DNA of 64,000 nt, taken from a bacterium. Its GTDB lineage: Bacteria > Electryoneota > RPQS01. The stretch lies in contig JADJCU010000002.1 of the NCBI GenBank assembly GCA_016703065.1, positions 186,001-250,000 of the forward strand. Reading direction: 5' to 3'. Positions 16,649 to 25,900 of the stretch are shown piece by piece (the stretch's first letter is position 1; each line of letters begins with the position of its first letter). The notes under the pieces are model-generated. The model saw only the letters and a program-made list of their open reading frames with translations. It had not been told where the DNA came from and did not search any database. Position numbers and translations under genes: made by a program.

Positions 16649-17945
16649 GTGTGCCTTTCGCATTGCCGTTGGCAACCATGTCGAGCGGGGCACCGCCTGA
16701 GTTGTTTTGGGCGATCCCGTTTGTGCTCGTGCTGGCGCAGATTGCGGTCTGCCGTTGGTCGCGCCGCAAGTTTGGGAGAAGTACTATCCGTGGTTGACGC
16801 TTCCGCTGGGCGTCGTAGTCGCTGCGTACTATTTCTTTGGCAGGCATGCCTCGGAGCAGTTGCTGCACGTCGGTCATGAGTATGTCTCGTTTATCGCGCT
16901 GATCGGCTCTCTGTACGTGGTGTCGGGCGGAATTCTGGTGGCGATGACCGGGCGATTGACACCGCATCAGAATTTGTACATTCTTGGAATTGGGGCGGTA
17001 CTGGCAAACATTGTGGGTACGACGGGCGCATCGATGATTCTGATTCGTCCGTTCATGCGCGGCAATGCTTGGCGCTTCAATAAGTACCACGTCGCATTTT
17101 TTATTTTTATTGTGTCGAATTGCGGCGGCGCCCTGACGCCAATCGGCGATCCGCCGCTGTTTCTCGGCTATTTGCGCGGCGTACCGTTCTTCTGGGTGTT
17201 CGGGGCGCTGTGGTACAAATGGCTAATCGCCACAGTGATTCTGCTTGTTCTTTTCTATATTGTTGACAAACGCGAGTACGACCGACATTCCGAAGGGGAG
17301 CACGTCGCCGCAGAACTTGAAGACCGTTTTCGCGTGCGCGGCTTGATAAACGTCGTCTTTCTGGCCGTCATTATTGGGGCCGCATTTGTGCAAACGCCGG
17401 TCATGCTTCGCGAGGCGCTGATGGTTGGCGCGGCGGTGGCCTCGTATTTTTTGTCATCGAAGCACATTCACGAGCGCAACAATTTCAACTTCCATCCCGT
17501 GCGTGAGGTCGCGATTCTGTTCCTGGCGATCTTTGCCACGATGATGCCCGCGCTGGACTGGCTTGCGCACAACGCGAGTGCCTTGGGGATCGAGACAGCG
17601 ACGCAGTTCTACTTCCTGACCGGCGGACTGTCGGCAGTGCTGGACAACGCGCCGACGTATTTGAACTTTTTGACCACAGGTATGGGTCTGCACGGTCTCG
17701 ATGTAGGCAATTCCAAGGATGTGATGACGTTTGCGCTGGAACATCCGGACCTGTTGCGTACGATCTCCATCTCGGCGGTGTTTTTTGGAGCGATGACGTA
17801 TATCGGCAACGGCCCGAACTTCATGTGCAAGTCTATTGTAGAGCATGAGAAACTGCCTACTCCGACGTTTGTCGAGTACATTTACAAGTACGCATTGCCG
17901 TATCTCCTTCCCGTACTGCTCGTGACATGGTTTATGGTCATTTGA
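16645..17945 (+). CDS. Na+/H+ antiporter (NhaD/citrate-transporter-like), with apparent frameshift
   Basis: About 433 aa. GTG 16645 (overlapping the previous stop) reads into PPELFWAIPFVLVLAQIAV; one base is then missing near 16747, after which LPLVAPQVWEKYYPW continues. At least nine membrane segments follow. The family signature NCGGALTPIGDPPLFLGYL and the second half-site VLDNAPTYLNF, with ion-binding Asp/Asn, are present. It likely exchanges Na+ for H+ across the inner membrane. ATG 16678 is an alternative start. Restoring one C (ggtct to ggtcct) joins the frames perfectly. Confidence 0.8.
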
Positions 17946-18514
17946 AAGGCCTGGGTACAGTGCTGGCGCTGGTTCTTTTGAGCGCCGGCTGTGACTTGTT
18001 TGATACCCGGACTCCGGAGACGCCGGAAGGTCCGCAGGGGACCTGGTCGACGCCGCTCGAGAGCACGGACGTCCTGAGCAATTTGTCGTCGGCATTGTTC
18101 GAGCGGAATACGTCAAACTACATGCGTTCTTTCTATTCTGACAGCTTTGTGTTTGTCGCGGATCCTCAGGTGTTGCAGCAGCAGCCGGACATGGTCGGCT
18201 GGGACTACGCCGCTGAAGGGCAGTTTATTGACCAGCTGTTTGGCGAGGGCGTGCTGCCGCAGGATCGAAGCGCGTTTGTGGTGTTCAGCAACATTCGACC
18301 GACAGGCAGCACGGACACCGCAGAAGTCACAGTGGACTATGAGCTTACTGCTCCGATTTCCTTGGCGGGAGCGCCCGGCACGATGTCCGGCCAAGCGGTG
18401 TTTTCAATGCGCATCGGTGATCAGGGTTATTGGGAGATCGACCGTTGGATAGACAGCCGTACAGGCGAACTTTCGTCGTGGAGCGATCTCAAAGCGCTGC
18501 TCTCGCTGCGTTGA
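17927..18514 (+). CDS. Lipoprotein with NTF2/SnoaL-like domain
   Basis: 195 aa. The signal ends in LLSAGC. The mature domain (FERNTSNYMRSFYSDSFVFVAD, ending WEIDRWIDSR) looks like the cone-shaped NTF2-like fold. It is paralogous to the next gene in layout and in the ...NY/SYxxLLDxxFxF helix-strand region. It overlaps the antiporter stop by 19 bp and the next gene by 37 bp. Function unknown. Confidence 0.65.
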   Translation: MVYGHLKGLGTVLALVLLSAGCDLFDTRTPETPEGPQGTWSTPLESTDVLSNLSSALFERNTSNYMRSFYSDSFVFVADPQVLQQQPDMVGWDYAAEGQFIDQLFGEGVLPQDRSAFVVFSNIRPTGSTDTAEVTVDYELTAPISLAGAPGTMSGQAVFSMRIGDQGYWEIDRWIDSRTGELSSWSDLKALLSLR

Positions 18515-18978
18515 TCCTGAGCCTATGGCTGTGCGGCTGCGCGAATCCGTTCGCTCCGGCGTTGCGCGGCGATGCGGGAACGATTTGGTCGGACGCGCAG
18601 ACCGTGGGCGGATTGCTCGAGAATTTTGTGACCGCGTACGAGCTGAAGGATTCGCTCAGTTACGCCGAGCTGTTGGATGAGACATTTCAGTTCAGCTATT
18701 TCGACGTGGACTTGCAGCGGCAGGACGGATGGTTTCGCGAAACGGATTTGCGTTCAACTGCGCGTTTGTTTCGCGCGTATGATCGAATATCGTTGATCTG
18801 GGCGGGCATACCGGCGGAGACGCTGGCATTGTCAACACAGGACAGTGTGATTGAATTCCGCGCCCAGTATCAGCTTGTGTTGGATAACGTCTCTCCATTA
18901 TTGGGGTTTGCCCGGTTTACGGTGATCAAACCCGCAGACAATCGGTTTCGAGTCCTGTTTTGGCAGGATGAATTCTAA
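18478..18978 (+). CDS. Lipoprotein, paralogue of the preceding gene
   Basis: 166 aa from GTG 18478; the signal ends in LWLCGC. Mature part: LENFVTAYELKDSLSYAELLDETFQF and ARFTVIKPADNRFRVLFWQDEF, again NTF2-like in shape. The start is inferred from the lipobox distance; an ATG at 18430 would add a long charged tail. The pair probably arose by tandem duplication. Confidence 0.6.
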   Translation: MERSQSAALAALILSLWLCGCANPFAPALRGDAGTIWSDAQTVGGLLENFVTAYELKDSLSYAELLDETFQFSYFDVDLQRQDGWFRETDLRSTARLFRAYDRISLIWAGIPAETLALSTQDSVIEFRAQYQLVLDNVSPLLGFARFTVIKPADNRFRVLFWQDEF

Positions 18979-18999
18979 ATCATATTTGAAAGGTAAATC

Positions 19000-20187
19000 G
19001 TGCTGACGTCCCGCGTATCACGCCTGACGATCTCCCAAACGTTGGCCATCGTCGAGAAGGTTCGGACCTTGCAGAAGCAGGGGAAGACCATATATGACTT
19101 GTCGGTAGGCGAGCCGGATCATCCGTCACCCGCCGCAGTCAAGCAGGCCGGCCACCAGGCGATAGATGAGAATTTTACGAAGTACACCGCTGCGGCGGGA
19201 ATAATTGAGTTGCGCGAAGCGATCGTGGCGAAGTTGAAGCGCGACAATGATCTTGAGTACTCACCAAAGCAAATTGTGGTGGGGAACGGAGCGAAGCACA
19301 TTCTTGCGAGTGCGCTGCTGGCGTTGGTAGAGCCGGGGGACGAAGTGATCGTTCCAGAGCCGTGCTGGCTATCCTACCCGGAGTTAGTGTGGTTGGCCGG
19401 CGGAGAAGTCGTCTTTGCACCAACGAAGGTCGAAGACGGCTTTCACTTGAAGGCGGAGGTGCTTGATCGGTTGATTACTCCGCGCACGAAGGTGGTGATG
19501 CTCAACAGTCCGTGCAATCCCACGGGAGCGGTGTTGGGCGAGAGCGAGATGGAGGCGCTAGCCGAGGTGCTGCGCCGACATCGCGCCTATGTGATTTCGG
19601 ATGAAATTTACGAATACCTGCGCTTTGACGGGCGACAGCATGTGAGCCCGGCGCACTTCCCCGGAATGCACGAGCGGACCGTTGTCGTGAATGGCGTATC
19701 GAAAAGTTATGCGATGACGGGCTGGCGCATTGGTTACGGCGCCGCTCCGCAGGAGATTGCGGACGGAATCGCCAAGATTCAGAGTCAGATGACCTCATCA
19801 CCTTGTTCGATTTCCCAGAAGGCGGCGCTCGCCGGACTCAGCAGCGGGTTAGACTATCCGGAGATGATGAATCGCGACTTCTCACGTCGGCGCGACATCT
19901 GCCATGACGGTTTGAAGAGTGTGAAGGGAGTTAACATTCCGCGTCCGGAGGGCGCGTTCTATGCATTCCCGCAGATTCCGGGTATGATTGGCGGTACGGT
20001 CAAAGGGCAGCCGCTGAAGGATTCGATGGGATTCGTTGACTACCTTTTGACTGGGTATCAGGTGTCCGTGGTGCCGGGCACGGCCTTTCGCGCTCCCGAT
20101 TGTATCAGGTTGTCGTTCGCTTCATCCGACGAGATTGTTCAAGAAGCTGTGAAGCGAATCGCAGCGGCCGTCGCAGATATCAAGTAG
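19000..20187 (+). CDS. Class I/II PLP-dependent aminotransferase
   Basis: 395 aa, aspartate-aminotransferase-like (fold type I). The substrate loop YDLSVGEPDHPSP, the NSPCNPTG motif, ISDEIYEYLRF and the PLP-lysine region VNGVSKSYAMTGWRIGY are all present, and the C-terminal arginine (FRAPDCIRLSFA) binds the alpha-carboxylate. It would transfer amino groups between an amino acid and 2-oxoglutarate; the exact substrate (Asp, aromatic or Ala) is not clear. GTG 19000 is preceded by a GAAAGG ribosome site. Confidence 0.93.
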   Translation: MLTSRVSRLTISQTLAIVEKVRTLQKQGKTIYDLSVGEPDHPSPAAVKQAGHQAIDENFTKYTAAAGIIELREAIVAKLKRDNDLEYSPKQIVVGNGAKHILASALLALVEPGDEVIVPEPCWLSYPELVWLAGGEVVFAPTKVEDGFHLKAEVLDRLITPRTKVVMLNSPCNPTGAVLGESEMEALAEVLRRHRAYVISDEIYEYLRFDGRQHVSPAHFPGMHERTVVVNGVSKSYAMTGWRIGYGAAPQEIADGIAKIQSQMTSSPCSISQKAALAGLSSGLDYPEMMNRDFSRRRDICHDGLKSVKGVNIPRPEGAFYAFPQIPGMIGGTVKGQPLKDSMGFVDYLLTGYQVSVVPGTAFRAPDCIRLSFASSDEIVQEAVKRIAAAVADIK

Positions 20188-20203
20188 CCCGACTCCCCTC
20201 AAG

Positions 20204-20479
20204 ATGCCAACGTACGAATACGTCTGCCAGAATAGTCATGAGTTCGAAGAGTTCCAGAGTATGCTCGATCCTGCGATAGAGGTGTGTCCGCTGTGCGGCG
20301 CTCCTGCGGAGCGCCGGATTTCGGGTGGTACTGGGTTGATTTTTCGCGGCTCCGGCTTCTACATCACGGACTACGTCAAAAAATCCGGCGAGGGCAAGAG
20401 TGCATCGGCCAAGAGTTCGACTGTAGAGACGAAGTCGACGAGCAGCGGTTCATCGTCAGGTTCAGAAGGGTCGTCATGA
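20204..20479 (+). CDS. FmdB/CxxC_CxxC_SSSS family zinc-ribbon protein
   Basis: 91 aa. It starts MPTYEYVCQNSHEFEEFQ and has CPLCGAPAERRISGG and GSGFYITDY, the regulatory-protein FmdB family pattern, with a serine-rich tail (SSTVETKSTSSGSSSGSEGS). The first zinc knuckle is C-x4-H rather than CxxC, so metal binding may differ. It overlaps the FAD oxidoreductase gene (ATGA), suggesting co-translation. Cellular role unknown. Confidence 0.85.
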   Translation: MPTYEYVCQNSHEFEEFQSMLDPAIEVCPLCGAPAERRISGGTGLIFRGSGFYITDYVKKSGEGKSASAKSSTVETKSTSSGSSSGSEGSS

Positions 20480-21801
20480 TACTGTTCGATCGTTACGCCA
20501 AGCTGAAGAAGCAGGCTCCCAATGCCATAGTGCATTCAGGGCAGAAGCAGTTGCTCGCGCACTTGAGCGGGACGCTGCGGAAGAACGATCTTCCGGAGTT
20601 AATCGTGGAACCGACATCGGTTGAGGACTTGCAAGCTGTTGTGCGGTTCGCGGCGGAGAAGGAGATGCGCGTAGCGCTGGCGTGCGGTCAGTCGCCGACA
20701 GCTGTGGCGGAGCTTGAAGGAGCGATGCTGATCTTGACGCACCGCCTGGCCGGGCCGTCACAGTTGTCGAAGGATGGTCTGGGCTTGTGGGTATACTCGG
20801 GTACACCGCTTGAGGCGGTAGCAGTAGAGCTCGCTCAGCGTCGTATGGAGTGGACTCCGCTGCATCCGGTTGAGCCGGGCGAGACGATGGGCACGTTCAT
20901 TGCGCAAGGCGTGGAAGGTGTGCGCTGTCATCGCGCCGGCGGTGTTCTGTCCAATATTCGTCGGATAGAATGGATCGGTTTCGACGGGGAACGGTTTGTA
21001 ACCGGACCCGGCCTCGCGGGTGATGGTGTGGATGTCGCGCCACTGCTGTTCGGCAGTGGCGGTCGCTACGGTATCATCACTCGGATTGAGATCGCGTTGC
21101 AGCCCGCGCCGGAGACACGCACATTGGTAGTCTGCGAGTGCGATTCCGTTGATGAGCTGAACGGCTTGTATCAGACTTGGCAATTCGGTTCGCCGATGCC
21201 GGTCGCGCTGCCGTTTTGGACCAAGATCGCAACGAACGCGCTGCGGCAAGGGAATGACGATCTTGTGACAGACGCTGCGAATGCCATGTTGGCCTGCGAA
21301 TGGGACGAAAATGTCGAGCTTGATCACGACTTTGCGGTACGCAATCAGCGCGCAGCCGGGCCAATTGAAGTGAATCAGCTTTGGCAGCATCTGTTCCGTT
21401 TACCCCGCACACTTGCGCGGCTGTTCCCGTATCGAACAGCCGGGCGGTTCAGATTACCAGCAGACGCTCTATGTGATTTCGACGAACGGGTGAACGAGCT
21501 GGCGCGGGATCGCAGTTTATCGGTAGCAGTTTGGGGCACGCTGGGTACCGGTCACGTGCACACCTGGGTGCTCAGACCTGATGAAGAAGCGCGCACGGCG
21601 CGACGGGCGGCGGAATTGCTGGACCGCTTGGCCGAGGACTCACTGAATCTTGGCGGCTGTCCGGTTGTACTGTCGAGTGGCTTAGCGGACCTTGCGCCAT
21701 ATCGGGACGCGTTGACCCAGAGTTGGGAGCTGACGCTGCTGGGGAAATGCGATCCGCATTCGCGGTTCAAACCGCATCGTTCGACAACCTCACCCGGATA
21801 G
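20476..21801 (+). CDS. FAD-binding oxidoreductase (GlcD/GlcE-like)
   Basis: 441 aa. The N-terminal FAD-binding domain of the PCMH/VAO type is clear: ELIVEPTSVEDLQAVVRFA, WTPLHPVEPGETMGTFIAQ and LLFGSGGRYGIITRIEIAL. The C-terminal cap ends with a GTGHVHTWVLRP histidine motif typical of glycolate/lactate-type oxidases. The substrate is probably a 2-hydroxy acid, which is inference. ATG 20476 has an AGAAGGG site; a longer frame overlapping fmdB is rejected. A terminator lies at 21823. Confidence 0.82.
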   Translation: MILFDRYAKLKKQAPNAIVHSGQKQLLAHLSGTLRKNDLPELIVEPTSVEDLQAVVRFAAEKEMRVALACGQSPTAVAELEGAMLILTHRLAGPSQLSKDGLGLWVYSGTPLEAVAVELAQRRMEWTPLHPVEPGETMGTFIAQGVEGVRCHRAGGVLSNIRRIEWIGFDGERFVTGPGLAGDGVDVAPLLFGSGGRYGIITRIEIALQPAPETRTLVVCECDSVDELNGLYQTWQFGSPMPVALPFWTKIATNALRQGNDDLVTDAANAMLACEWDENVELDHDFAVRNQRAAGPIEVNQLWQHLFRLPRTLARLFPYRTAGRFRLPADALCDFDERVNELARDRSLSVAVWGTLGTGHVHTWVLRPDEEARTARRAAELLDRLAEDSLNLGGCPVVLSSGLADLAPYRDALTQSWELTLLGKCDPHSRFKPHRSTTSPG

Positions 21802-21822
21802 AAGTTTCCGCAGGACGCAAAC

Positions 21823-21859
21823 AGCAGAAGCCCGGTGACCTTGCCACCGGGCTTCTGCT
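21823..21859. terminator. Bidirectional terminator
   Basis: A perfect 15-bp stem (21823-21837 with 21845-21859), 7-nt loop, between convergent genes. The outer stem AGCAGAAGCCC also occurs in the terminator at 8680. Confidence 0.8.
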
Positions 21860-21879
21860 TTCCAGACTATTTTGGACGA

Positions 21880-23157
21880 TCAGGCCTGTGCGAGTTTGTC
21901 GAGCGCCTTGAACGTAATTGACTTGGGGCGCTGAATTGGTTCGCCCCACGCACGGCTCATGACCATTTGTGAGCACATACCCATCGCGCGCGACACACCG
22001 AAGAGCACGGTGTAGTAGTTGGCTTGCGTAACTCCGTAGTGGTAGAGAAGTGTGCCGGAGATCGAGTCCACATTCGGCCATGGATCCTTGATCTTTTGGA
22101 TGGTCTTGAGGATTTCCGGAACAACGTGGAAGACCTGGGTCGCGAGTTTGAAGACGGGCGACTCGGGACACTCTTTCAGGCCGAAGTCCATGAACGCGGT
22201 GAAACGCGGATCGACGACACGCAATACGGCATGGCCGTAGCCGGGAATCACCCGACCCGAGCCGAGCGTATCGCGAGCGAACGCGTCAAGCTGTTCATTA
22301 GACGGATTGCCATTGAACTTCTTCAAGACATCGAGCAGCCATTGCAGGACTTCTTGATTTGCCAAGCCGTGCAACGGACCGGCGAGACCATCAAGACCCG
22401 CGCTGGTCGCGAAGTAGGGGTCAGAGAGGGCCGACGCAACACAATGTGAGGTATGCGCCGACACGTTTCCGCTCTCATGATCCGTATGCACGGTCATGTA
22501 GAGTCGCATAAGACGCGCGAAGCCGCCGTTCTTGTCTTCAATACCCATCATGTAGGCGTAGCTCGCGCCCCAATCGAGACCTGGCTTCGGGGCGATGCGC
22601 GGGCCGAGATCGTATTTCCAGCGATAGATTGCCGCCGCGATTTCGGGAAGCCGGGCGACGAGGTTCAGCGCGTCTTCGAGCGACGCTTTCCAATAGTCAT
22701 CCTTGCCCATACCCTCGTTGTAGCGTTTGGCAAACACGGATTCACGCTGCAGGGCCAGGATGAGCAGGTTTAAGACGGCCATCGGATGACTATCCTTCGG
22801 CAGCGCTTCGAGCACGTTCCAGACATACGCGGGTACTGTGCGGCGCTTCTCGAGTTCGCCTTGCAGGTCTTTCAGTTCATCAGCCGACGGCAATTCGCCC
22901 GTAAGGAGCAGCCAGAACACCTCTTCTGGAAGTTTGTCAACGAGCTTAAGAATTGGGACGCCGCGAATAATCAGGCCGTGATCTGCGGGGACCTCGGATG
23001 TGTCACAGAGCAGCGACTTGATGCCGCGCTGGCCACCCAGCAATGCTCCGACAGTAACTTGGTCAATTACCTTCTCTCCGTAGGTCTTGGCAAAGTTCTT
23101 AATCTCATTTTGGTAGACCGGTATGGTCTTCGATAGTTTGTCGTGAAGCAGTGACAT
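21880..23157 (-). CDS. gltA: Citrate synthase, eukaryote-type
   Basis: 425 aa, condensing acetyl-CoA and oxaloacetate to citrate. Catalytic residues are visible: His in GPLHGLANQEVLQWL, His in PGYGHAVLRVVDPR, and Asp in WPNVDSISG. The sequence follows the mitochondrial/type I form (GLIIRG, EVFWLLLTGELP, TVHTDHESGNVSAHT) rather than the hexameric E. coli GltA. The promoter is at 23213-23241. It is single-gene, with convergent neighbours. Confidence 0.96.
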   Translation of the reverse strand: MSLLHDKLSKTIPVYQNEIKNFAKTYGEKVIDQVTVGALLGGQRGIKSLLCDTSEVPADHGLIIRGVPILKLVDKLPEEVFWLLLTGELPSADELKDLQGELEKRRTVPAYVWNVLEALPKDSHPMAVLNLLILALQRESVFAKRYNEGMGKDDYWKASLEDALNLVARLPEIAAAIYRWKYDLGPRIAPKPGLDWGASYAYMMGIEDKNGGFARLMRLYMTVHTDHESGNVSAHTSHCVASALSDPYFATSAGLDGLAGPLHGLANQEVLQWLLDVLKKFNGNPSNEQLDAFARDTLGSGRVIPGYGHAVLRVVDPRFTAFMDFGLKECPESPVFKLATQVFHVVPEILKTIQKIKDPWPNVDSISGTLLYHYGVTQANYYTVLFGVSRAMGMCSQMVMSRAWGEPIQRPKSITFKALDKLAQA

Positions 23158-23212
23158 TGGAGTCGGATCCGTTTAGCTAAGGTTTGCAATAAAGAATCGG
23201 CTAAGGTAGTCT

Positions 23213-23241
23213 ATTATCGGCAATTGCGGAATGAAATGCAA
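23213..23241 (-). promoter_or_regulatory. Citrate synthase promoter
   Basis: Minus strand TTGCAT (23236-23241), 17-nt spacer, GATAAT (23213-23218), leader about 50 nt. The 23242-23525 remainder shows no gene; a weak TTGCGG-17-TAATTT (23477-23505) may serve rmuC. Confidence 0.6.
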
Positions 23242-23525
23242 CCGGGGCCAGCTTGTGTTTTTCGGGTTTACGTGACACTTTTACATAATTTTGGGAGGGC
23301 GATGCCTCGGAGCTGATCGCGAGTATTTGTTCACGTTTGGCCTCGGGGATGCCGCTGTCTGAGTGCGGCAGGAATCCACGGGCTGGAGGCGAATCGCAAC
23401 TTGTGTATGATTGATAAAGAAAGACTTAGATAGAAATACAAGATAAATCGTCGGGCCGTCGCCGGTCCGGAATGGATTGCGGTTTTGCCGATAGTTCCGT
23501 AATTTATTAGATTAACACGTTCTCC

Positions 23526-24817
23526 ATGACAATCCAGACCCTCATCATCGTTTTGGCCGTGATTGGCGCCGCACTTCTGGTGTGGTTTCAACTGTTGCGT
23601 CTTGGCCGACGGGCGGAGAGCGAACGTGAGCGGGCGGCTTCAACAGAACACCGTCTGAATCAGTTGCAGGAAAGTGTAGAGCGGTCGCGGCAGGAGAGCC
23701 AGAAGACGCTTTCGGACGAATTGCGTGAATCGCGGCGGGAGCTTGCGGGCGAGCAGGAGCTCTCGCGGAAAGAGGTACGAGAGAGTATCGAACTGTTTCG
23801 GAGCAGTCTGGAGGCGCTGCGGGAGAGCCTTTCGACGGATCAATCGCGCGCACGGACAGAATCACGCGAGACGTTGGCGCAAAGTGTGGAGAAGTTGGGC
23901 GAGCAGTTCAAGAATTTGCAGCAATCGAATGAGCAGAAGCTCGCCGAGATTCAGAACAAAGTTGATCAGAAGCTGTCGGAGACGATTACCCGGAACGACA
24001 CGCTGTTTAAGGGTGTGACGGATCGCTTGACCGAGCTGCACGCGACGAACGAGAAGATTCAGCAGTTCACGCAGGAGCTTGAGGAGCTGCAAACTGTATT
24101 GAAGGCGCCGAAGTTGCGCGGCGAATTGGGCGAGATCGAGATGGAGCGAATGCTGCGGGACTGTCTTCATCCTGATCAATTCGAGATACAATATCCGCTC
24201 GGCGCAGGGCGGGTGGACGCAGTGATCAAAAATCCGCACGGTTGGCTTCCGGTGGACAGCAAGTTTCCGCTGGAGGCTTACAATCGACTGCGCTCCGCGA
24301 CCAACGACCTGAAACGGAAACGGCGCGCAAGGAGTTCTCACGCGCCGTCAAGAAACACGTTGATGACATCGCCCGGAAATACATATGTCCGCCGGAGACT
24401 CTGCTGTTTGCCGTGATGTACGTCCCGGCCGAAGGAGTCTACTACGAATTGCTGTCGACGCCGGAGCTGATGGAATACTCGCGTTCGCGGAGTGTGTTTC
24501 CGACGTCACCGACATCGTTTTGGGCGCTCTTGCAGGTGACTGTCATCGGCTTCAAGGGGATGATGATCTCCGAAGACGCGCGGCGGATCACAGGCCTGCT
24601 CAAGGCGTTGGGTGACGATTTAGGGAAGATGCGCAGCAAGTTCGACACGGCAGTGAATCAGGTGCGGCAGGCGGGCAAGAACCTCGACGACGCGTTGACG
24701 GAGCTTGGCAATGTGCAACGCAAAGTCGAGGGCATCCAATACTCGAGCAGTGAAGAGCTTCGCGAAACATCACATGAGTTGCTCGCAAAACCGGATGGAA
24801 CGCTGTGGGAACCGTAG
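23526..24817 (+). CDS. rmuC: DNA recombination protein RmuC, with apparent frameshift
   Basis: About 430 aa after correction. An N-terminal membrane helix (LIIVLAVIGAALLVWF) and a long coiled coil (about 35-190) precede the RmuC nuclease-like domain: KLRGELGEIEMERML, VDAVIKNPHGWLPVDSKFPL. One C appears lost at 24308-24309 (gaccctg read as gacctg); the next frame continues ETETARKEFSRAVKKHV and YVPAEGVYYELLS. RmuC limits recombination between inverted repeats. It overlaps the SprT-like gene by 13 bp. Confidence 0.88.
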
Positions 24818-25386
24818 GGCGCACGCGACCGATACCCGACCCGAGTCAGTTCGAGCTGTTTAGTGTTGCAGCTGAGCCGGCCAAACCGTTGCCGACCCAA
24901 CCGGAAAGGTTCCGGCGCGGCCCGCGGCATCATCCTCAGGGGCTGGTCTACGATTTACAGAACTGCTTTGACGTCATCAACGAGGTGATGTTCAAACGCG
25001 AGCTGCTGCAGCCGGTGATTCGATGGAGCCGCAATCGCTGGCGCTACACGCTTGGTCTATGCGATGTTGAGAAGCGCGTCATCACGCTCAACACGTCGCT
25101 CGATGATGCGCGGATTCCCGAGATGGTCGTGGCGGGTGTGATGCACCACGAAATGCTGCACCTTTACTTCGGCATCACCGAAGGGCCCAACGGCGGACGA
25201 CGCTTTCACACGCCGGAATTTCGCGCCGCGGAGCGGTTGTTCCCCGCCTACGTGAAGGTAGAAGAGTGGCTCCGGGACAATTGGCCATTGCGAGGCAGAC
25301 CTGCGCGCAAACCCCGCCCGGTCACCGGAGGGTTTCTCTCGTATCTTGCGATGATGCACGGCGCAACACCGGAGCCTCAGCCGTAG
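24805..25386 (+). CDS. SprT-like zinc metalloprotease domain protein
   Basis: 193 aa. The zinc site HHEMLHLYFG (HExxH) at about 115-120, followed by RRFHTPEFRAAERLF with the third ligand, matches SprT/Spartan-like proteases. The N-terminal helix and RWSRNRWRYTLGLCD strand are typical. Family members cleave DNA-protein cross-links, fitting the neighbouring rmuC. GTG 24805 overlaps rmuC by 13 bp. The usual C-terminal zinc ribbon is missing. Confidence 0.82.
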   Translation: MGTVGRTRPIPDPSQFELFSVAAEPAKPLPTQPERFRRGPRHHPQGLVYDLQNCFDVINEVMFKRELLQPVIRWSRNRWRYTLGLCDVEKRVITLNTSLDDARIPEMVVAGVMHHEMLHLYFGITEGPNGGRRFHTPEFRAAERLFPAYVKVEEWLRDNWPLRGRPARKPRPVTGGFLSYLAMMHGATPEPQP

Positions 25387-25838
25387 AGTTCCATGTTTCG
25401 TTCGACCTGCCACTCCTGTCCGGGGACGCCGTTGCACGTATAGGACGCGTGAAAAGTCACGGCACGGTCGAGCGATAGCGACACTGAGCAGTATTTGGTC
25501 AGCGACAGGTTTATCGCCTTCTCGATTGCGTCAGGAGTCATCTCTGGACCTTCCACCTGGGCGTGAAAGTGCAATGACAAGAGCCGTCGCGGATGAGTTT
25601 CGGCGCGGGTGGCTTCGACCTCCATGTCGAAGCGCGTAAACGGTTTGCGGCTCTTGCCGAAGATGTGCACCATGTCCATGCTGACACAGCCACCGGCGGC
25701 AATTACGAGCAGCTCGATGGGGGCCGTCGCGGCATTGCCTCCACCTGACGGGGGACCGGCGTCCACCGGAACCCAGTGATTTGAATCAGCTTTGGCGAGG
25801 AAGGCCATCTGGCCGGTGTGCCGAAGCAGTGCTTTCAA
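25377..25838 (-). CDS. OsmC/Ohr family peroxiredoxin-like protein
   Basis: 153 aa. Family features: APIELLVIAAGGCVSMDMVHIF (first conserved Cys) and INLSLTKYCSVSLSL (second Cys), the thiol pair that reduces organic peroxides. It resembles the YhfA/OsmC branch. It overlaps the SprT-like gene's end by 10 bp on the opposite strand. Substrate unknown. Confidence 0.9.
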   Translation of the reverse strand: MKALLRHTGQMAFLAKADSNHWVPVDAGPPSGGGNAATAPIELLVIAAGGCVSMDMVHIFGKSRKPFTRFDMEVEATRAETHPRRLLSLHFHAQVEGPEMTPDAIEKAINLSLTKYCSVSLSLDRAVTFHASYTCNGVPGQEWQVERNMELYG

Positions 25839-25900
25839 GGGAACCTCCGAAGATTCTGGAGTGTAATAGGTTTATCAGAGTTCATAGGGAACGTCGGAAT

